From an uncultured Mediterraneibacter sp. (GTDB taxonomy: Bacteria; Bacillota; Clostridia; Lachnospirales; Lachnospiraceae), in contig CALWQP010000032.1 of NCBI GenBank assembly GCA_944383695.1, positions 1 through 35,521 of the forward strand: a DNA stretch of 35,521 bases, written 5' to 3'. Positions within the stretch are counted from its first letter, which is position 1; the number at the start of each line of letters is the position of its first letter. Of the stretch, positions 32,912 through 35,521 are shown in pieces. Made by a program: the position numbers and the translations under genes. The notes beneath the pieces were generated by a model, which was given only the letters and a program-made list of their open reading frames with translations, made no database searches and had not been told where the DNA came from.

Positions 32912-33753
32912 TACGGACAGTAAATGTAGAAGAAATCACAGAGAATATCAGAGAAATGTGCATTGAAGCGAACCATTTTCTCTCTCCTGATATGGGGCGG
33001 GCACTGACCAGAGCAGTAAGGGCAGAAGAGTCCCCTCTCGGAAGGCAGATCCTGGGACAGCTCGAGGAAAATCTGGAAATGGCGGCTGAGGAGATGATCC
33101 CCATCTGCCAGGATACAGGCATGGCAGTCGTGTTCCTGGAAGTAGGGCAGGACGTGCATCTGGAGGGTGGAAGCCTTGAGGATGCTGTAAATGAAGGCGT
33201 ACGTAGAGGTTATGCGGACGGATTCCTGAGAAAGTCCGTGGTCAAAGATCCGCTGGTCCGAGAGAATACAAAGGATAATACACCGGCGGTCATACACACC
33301 CGCATCGTCTCGGGAGAAAACGTGAAGATCACAGTTGCGCCCAAGGGTTTTGGAAGCGAGAATATGAGCCGGATATTTATGCTCAAACCGGCTGAAGGGA
33401 TCGATGGAGTGAAGAACGTGGTCCTTACGGCTGTGAAGGAGGCGGGCCCGAATGCCTGTCCGCCTATGGTTGTGGGCGTAGGGATCGGTGGCACATTTGA
33501 AAAATGCGCGCTCCTGGCAAAAGAAGCGCTGACCAGGGAAGCGGGAAGTCATTCATCTGTTCCGTACGTAAAAGATATGGAAAAAGAACTTCTGGACAAG
33601 ATCAACGGACTGGGGATTGGGCCGGGGGGCTTAGGTGGAACGACGACAGCACTGGCAGTCAATATCAACACATACCCTACTCATATCGCGGGACTTCCGG
33701 TGGCGGTGAATATCTGCTGTCATGTAAACCGGCATATCGCGCGTACAATTTAG
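32908..33753 (+). CDS. Fumarate hydratase class I, alpha subunit
   Basis: Catalytic Fe-S subunit of the two-subunit class I fumarase (or L(+)-tartrate dehydratase), which hydrates fumarate to malate. The product has 281 residues. The three Cys expected to hold the 4Fe-4S cluster are in MIPICQDTGMAV, GPNACPPMVVGVGIGG and FEKCALLAKEAL. The start overlaps the dCMP deaminase stop by 4 bases, and the beta-subunit gene begins 72 bases downstream. Fumarase and tartrate dehydratase cannot be told apart by motif; the chromosomal context without tartrate genes favours fumarase. Confidence 0.92.
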   Translation: MIRTVNVEEITENIREMCIEANHFLSPDMGRALTRAVRAEESPLGRQILGQLEENLEMAAEEMIPICQDTGMAVVFLEVGQDVHLEGGSLEDAVNEGVRRGYADGFLRKSVVKDPLVRENTKDNTPAVIHTRIVSGENVKITVAPKGFGSENMSRIFMLKPAEGIDGVKNVVLTAVKEAGPNACPPMVVGVGIGGTFEKCALLAKEALTREAGSHSSVPYVKDMEKELLDKINGLGIGPGGLGGTTTALAVNINTYPTHIAGLPVAVNICCHVNRHIARTI

Positions 33754-33825
33754 AAAATATTGCCTAAAAGGGGACTTGCCCCATTGGGAAATGTTTTCAG
33801 AATATTTTGCAGAAAGGATATTCTC

Positions 33826-34392
33826 ATGCATAAGCATATTACAGTACCCATGGACAAAGAGACGGCAAGGTCTCTGTGTGCCGGGGATTATGTGTATTTA
33901 ACCGGTACGGTTTATACGGCGAGGGATGCAGCCCATAAGAGAATGGATGAGATACTTCAAAAAGGCGGGGCTCTGCCATTTAATATAGAAGGACAGATTA
34001 TTTATTACATGGGTCCGTCTCCTGCTCGGGAAGGACGGCCGATCGGTTCTGCAGGGCCCACGACGGCAAGCCGCATGGACAAATATACTCCCAGGCTGCT
34101 GGATCTCGGCATGGGAGCCATGATCGGGAAGGGAAAGAGAAGCCCTGAGGTGGCCGATGCGATCGCAAGGAATGGATCTGTATATTTCGCGGCGGTCGGA
34201 GGCGCCGGAGCCCTCCTGTCAAAATGCATTACATCAGCGGAAGTGATCGCTTACGATGATCTGGGCACAGAGGCGGTCCGCAGGCTGACGGTTGAAGATT
34301 TTCCGGTGATCGTGGTGATCGACAGCCAGGGGAATGATCTTTATGAGACGGCAGCAGAAAAATACCGGAAGATGGAGGGAAACAGGATATGA
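33826..34392 (+). CDS. Fumarate hydratase class I, beta subunit
   Basis: The 188-residue partner of the alpha subunit, completing the active site. Visible are LCAGDYVYLTGTVYTARDAAHKRM, GPSPAREGRPIGSAGPTTASRMD and AIARNGSVYFAAVGGAGALL, all standard for this subunit. ATG 33826 follows GAAAGGA with a 7-base gap; a further in-frame start at 33760 would run through the intergenic region and is rejected. Its stop overlaps the plsC start as ATGA. Confidence 0.92.
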   Translation: MHKHITVPMDKETARSLCAGDYVYLTGTVYTARDAAHKRMDEILQKGGALPFNIEGQIIYYMGPSPAREGRPIGSAGPTTASRMDKYTPRLLDLGMGAMIGKGKRSPEVADAIARNGSVYFAAVGGAGALLSKCITSAEVIAYDDLGTEAVRRLTVEDFPVIVVIDSQGNDLYETAAEKYRKMEGNRI

Positions 34393-35102
34393 AACGTATC
34401 TTGATGATGGTACTGAGAAATCTTTACATGGTGCCGTATGGGTGGATTCGCCTCTGCTACAGGGCGGCTCATGTAGATAAATATACAGAAGAAGATATGT
34501 ATGCCTTTCTCCGCTGGATCGATCTGCGTGCAAACAGAGGCGGGCGTGTACACATTGATGTACATGGGAGGGAAAATATCCCGGATAAAGACGGATTTAT
34601 GTATTTTCCAAATCACCAGGGGCTTTATGATGTGCTTGCTGTCATAGAAGCAAGTTCCCGGCCTTTCTCGGTTGTAGCCAAAAAGGAGATCGGGAAGATC
34701 CCATTTCTGAAGCAGATTTTTGCGTGCATGAGAGCGTTCATGATCGATCGGGACGACGTGAGGCAGGCGATGCAGGTCATCGTCAATGTAACAAAAGAAA
34801 TAAAGAAAGGGAGAAATTACCTTATCTTTGCAGAAGGGACAAGATCAAAAAACGGAAACCGGACAGGGGCATTTAAAGGCGGAAGCTTTAAGGCGGCGAC
34901 GAAAGCGCAGTGTCCGATCGTGCCGGTGGCGCTTATCGATTCCTTCAAGCCATTTGATTCGAATACGATAAGACCGGTGACTGTCCATGTGCATTTTCTG
35001 AAGCCGATAGAGTATGAAGAATACAAGGATATGAAGACGACAGAGATTGCCGCGATTGTACAGGAAAGGATACAGTGTACGATCGACGAAAATATCCGTT
35101 AG
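34389..35102 (+). CDS. plsC: 1-acyl-sn-glycerol-3-phosphate acyltransferase
   Basis: Acylates lysophosphatidic acid to phosphatidic acid at the inner membrane face. The 237-residue protein shows the HX4D catalytic motif as PNHQGLYD, the substrate motif FAEGTRSKNG with GAFKGGSFKAA, and PIVPVALIDS. A hydrophobic N-terminus (MMVLRNLYMVPYGWIRL) can serve as membrane attachment. The ATG overlaps the fumarase beta stop, so translation is probably coupled; the metabolic link between the two is not obvious. A weak palindrome, GGAATTTTTAAAAATTCC, follows at 35127-35144 and may end the transcript. Confidence 0.93.
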   Translation: MKRILMMVLRNLYMVPYGWIRLCYRAAHVDKYTEEDMYAFLRWIDLRANRGGRVHIDVHGRENIPDKDGFMYFPNHQGLYDVLAVIEASSRPFSVVAKKEIGKIPFLKQIFACMRAFMIDRDDVRQAMQVIVNVTKEIKKGRNYLIFAEGTRSKNGNRTGAFKGGSFKAATKAQCPIVPVALIDSFKPFDSNTIRPVTVHVHFLKPIEYEEYKDMKTTEIAAIVQERIQCTIDENIR

Positions 35103-35145
35103 CTGTCTCAGCATCCCGGTTTTTTCGGAATTTTTAAAAATTCCG

Positions 35146-35174
35146 TTGACATTGGAAAACGTGTTTAGTATAAT
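35146..35174 (+). promoter_or_regulatory. Promoter of tRNA-Ser
   Basis: TTGACA (35146-35151), 17 bases, TATAAT (35169-35174). The leader to the tRNA is about 65 bases and contains a GCACTGTTAGTGC hairpin. Confidence 0.85.
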
Positions 35175-35244
35175 AAACTTCGCACTGTTAGTGCAAAACT
35201 GAATAAATCGCTGCAGCGCAGAGTTGCGGTCGCATTCAGAATCA

Positions 35245-35332
35245 GGAGAAATACTCAAGAGGCTGAAGAGGCGCCCCTGCTAAGGGTGTAGGTCGGGAAA
35301 CCGGCGCGAGGGTTCAAATCCCTCTTTCTCCG
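35245..35332 (+). tRNA. tRNA-Ser (anticodon GCT)
   Basis: Eighty-eight bases form a class II tRNA: acceptor stem GGAGAAA/TTTCTCC with discriminator G, D-arm, anticodon stem CGCCC/GGGTG around loop CTGCTAA with anticodon GCT at 35279-35281, a long variable arm and T-arm GAGGGTTCAAATCCCTC. It reads AGC/AGU Ser codons. CCA is not encoded. A terminator follows. Confidence 0.96.
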
Positions 35333-35346
35333 TTTAATATTATCTT

Positions 35347-35376
35347 AAAAACTACTGGAGATTTCCGGTAGTTTTT
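35347..35376 (+). terminator. Terminator after tRNA-Ser
   Basis: AAAAACTACTGG pairs with CCGGTAGTTTTT (one unpaired base) followed by TTTTCTAT. Confidence 0.82.
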
Positions 35377-35394
35377 CTATATTGAATGTTAAGT

Positions 35395-35403
35395 TGTGGA
35401 TAA
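35395..35403 (-). promoter_or_regulatory. Single DnaA box
   Basis: TGTGGATAA is an exact DnaA box on the minus strand, a fourth copy of the TTATCCACA sequence in the window. Confidence 0.55.
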
Positions 35404-35478
35404 TATCATGTAAAAATACCACATATAGTATCAGCTGCAGATGAGCCGGAAAAGTTGCAAAAACTTGTAAAAAAACGG

Positions 35479-35508
35479 TTGACAGATGCCGGACAAAAGT
35501 GGTATTAT
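35479..35508 (+). promoter_or_regulatory. Promoter of a gene beyond the right edge
   Basis: TTGACA (35479-35484), 18 bases, TATTAT (35503-35508) with TGG before it (extended -10). No start codon is reached before the window ends. Confidence 0.7.
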
Positions 35509-35521
35509 GTCTAAGCTGACC

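Overview
The window looks like chromosome from a strictly anaerobic, spore-forming Gram-positive of the Lachnospiraceae / Clostridium cluster XIVa type. The pointers are a peroxide-defence cluster made of PerR plus two rubrerythrins, an O2-sensitive class I (Fe-S) fumarase, an IleS2-type isoleucyl-tRNA synthetase behind a T-box, sporulation genes (SpoIID, a SpoIIQ-like LytM protein, a CwlD-like amidase), and strong AGGAGG ribosome-binding sites with many ATGA-coupled starts. Family assignments come from reading motifs by eye; no database search was run.

Layout. (1) 1-500: no intact gene; a protein-like fragment on the minus strand, a terminator and a perfect 10-bp inverted repeat. (2) 501-10022: an Rrf2-type regulator, then a compact co-directional locus of cell-surface genes: a PepSY-like anchored protein, a 1731-residue secreted protein, a 103-residue cell-wall-anchored protein, a 202-residue secreted protein ending in a WxL-like motif, two tandem paralogous membrane proteins and a lipoprotein. 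It resembles the WxL/Csc surface complexes of lactobacilli and enterococci in composition but appears divergent, and is my main candidate for an undescribed system. (3) 10023-10890: a truncated ISNCY-like insertion sequence at its 3' edge. (4) 10918-17017: T-box-controlled ileS and a glycogen phosphorylase gene. (5) 17103-20140: a membrane protein with ten 9-residue repeats, then spoIID and a spoIIQ-like gene with recognisable sporulation promoters. (6) 20323-21573: GIY-YIG protein and ROK sugar kinase. (7) 21675-23292 (minus): perR, reverse rubrerythrin and rubrerythrin behind a Fur/PerR-type box. (8) 23714-26299: NlpC/P60 hydrolase, an AT-rich gap holding three perfect DnaA boxes, a DUF1858 protein and mecA. 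(9) 26624-30080: a structured element, a small ORF, a tandem repeat carrying extended -10 promoters, a GH18/SH3 membrane protein and a CwlD-like amidase. (10) 30185-35102: Sua5 fused to an apparently inactive tyrosine-phosphatase domain, upp, dCMP deaminase, both fumarase subunits and plsC, partly translationally coupled. (11) 35245-35332: tRNA-Ser(GCU), then a promoter pointing out of the window.

How the genes fit together. Most of the right two thirds is housekeeping plus envelope and spore biology: peptidoglycan-acting enzymes (SpoIID, LytM, NlpC/P60, GH18, amidase) are scattered between metabolic genes. The Sua5-YwlE-upp order recalls ywlC...ywlE...upp in Bacillus subtilis. The left surface locus has different content: large extracellular proteins, a shared C-terminal domain on a giant and a small member, its own wall-anchored partner, and duplicated single-pass membrane partners, as expected for a multi-protein assembly on the cell surface.
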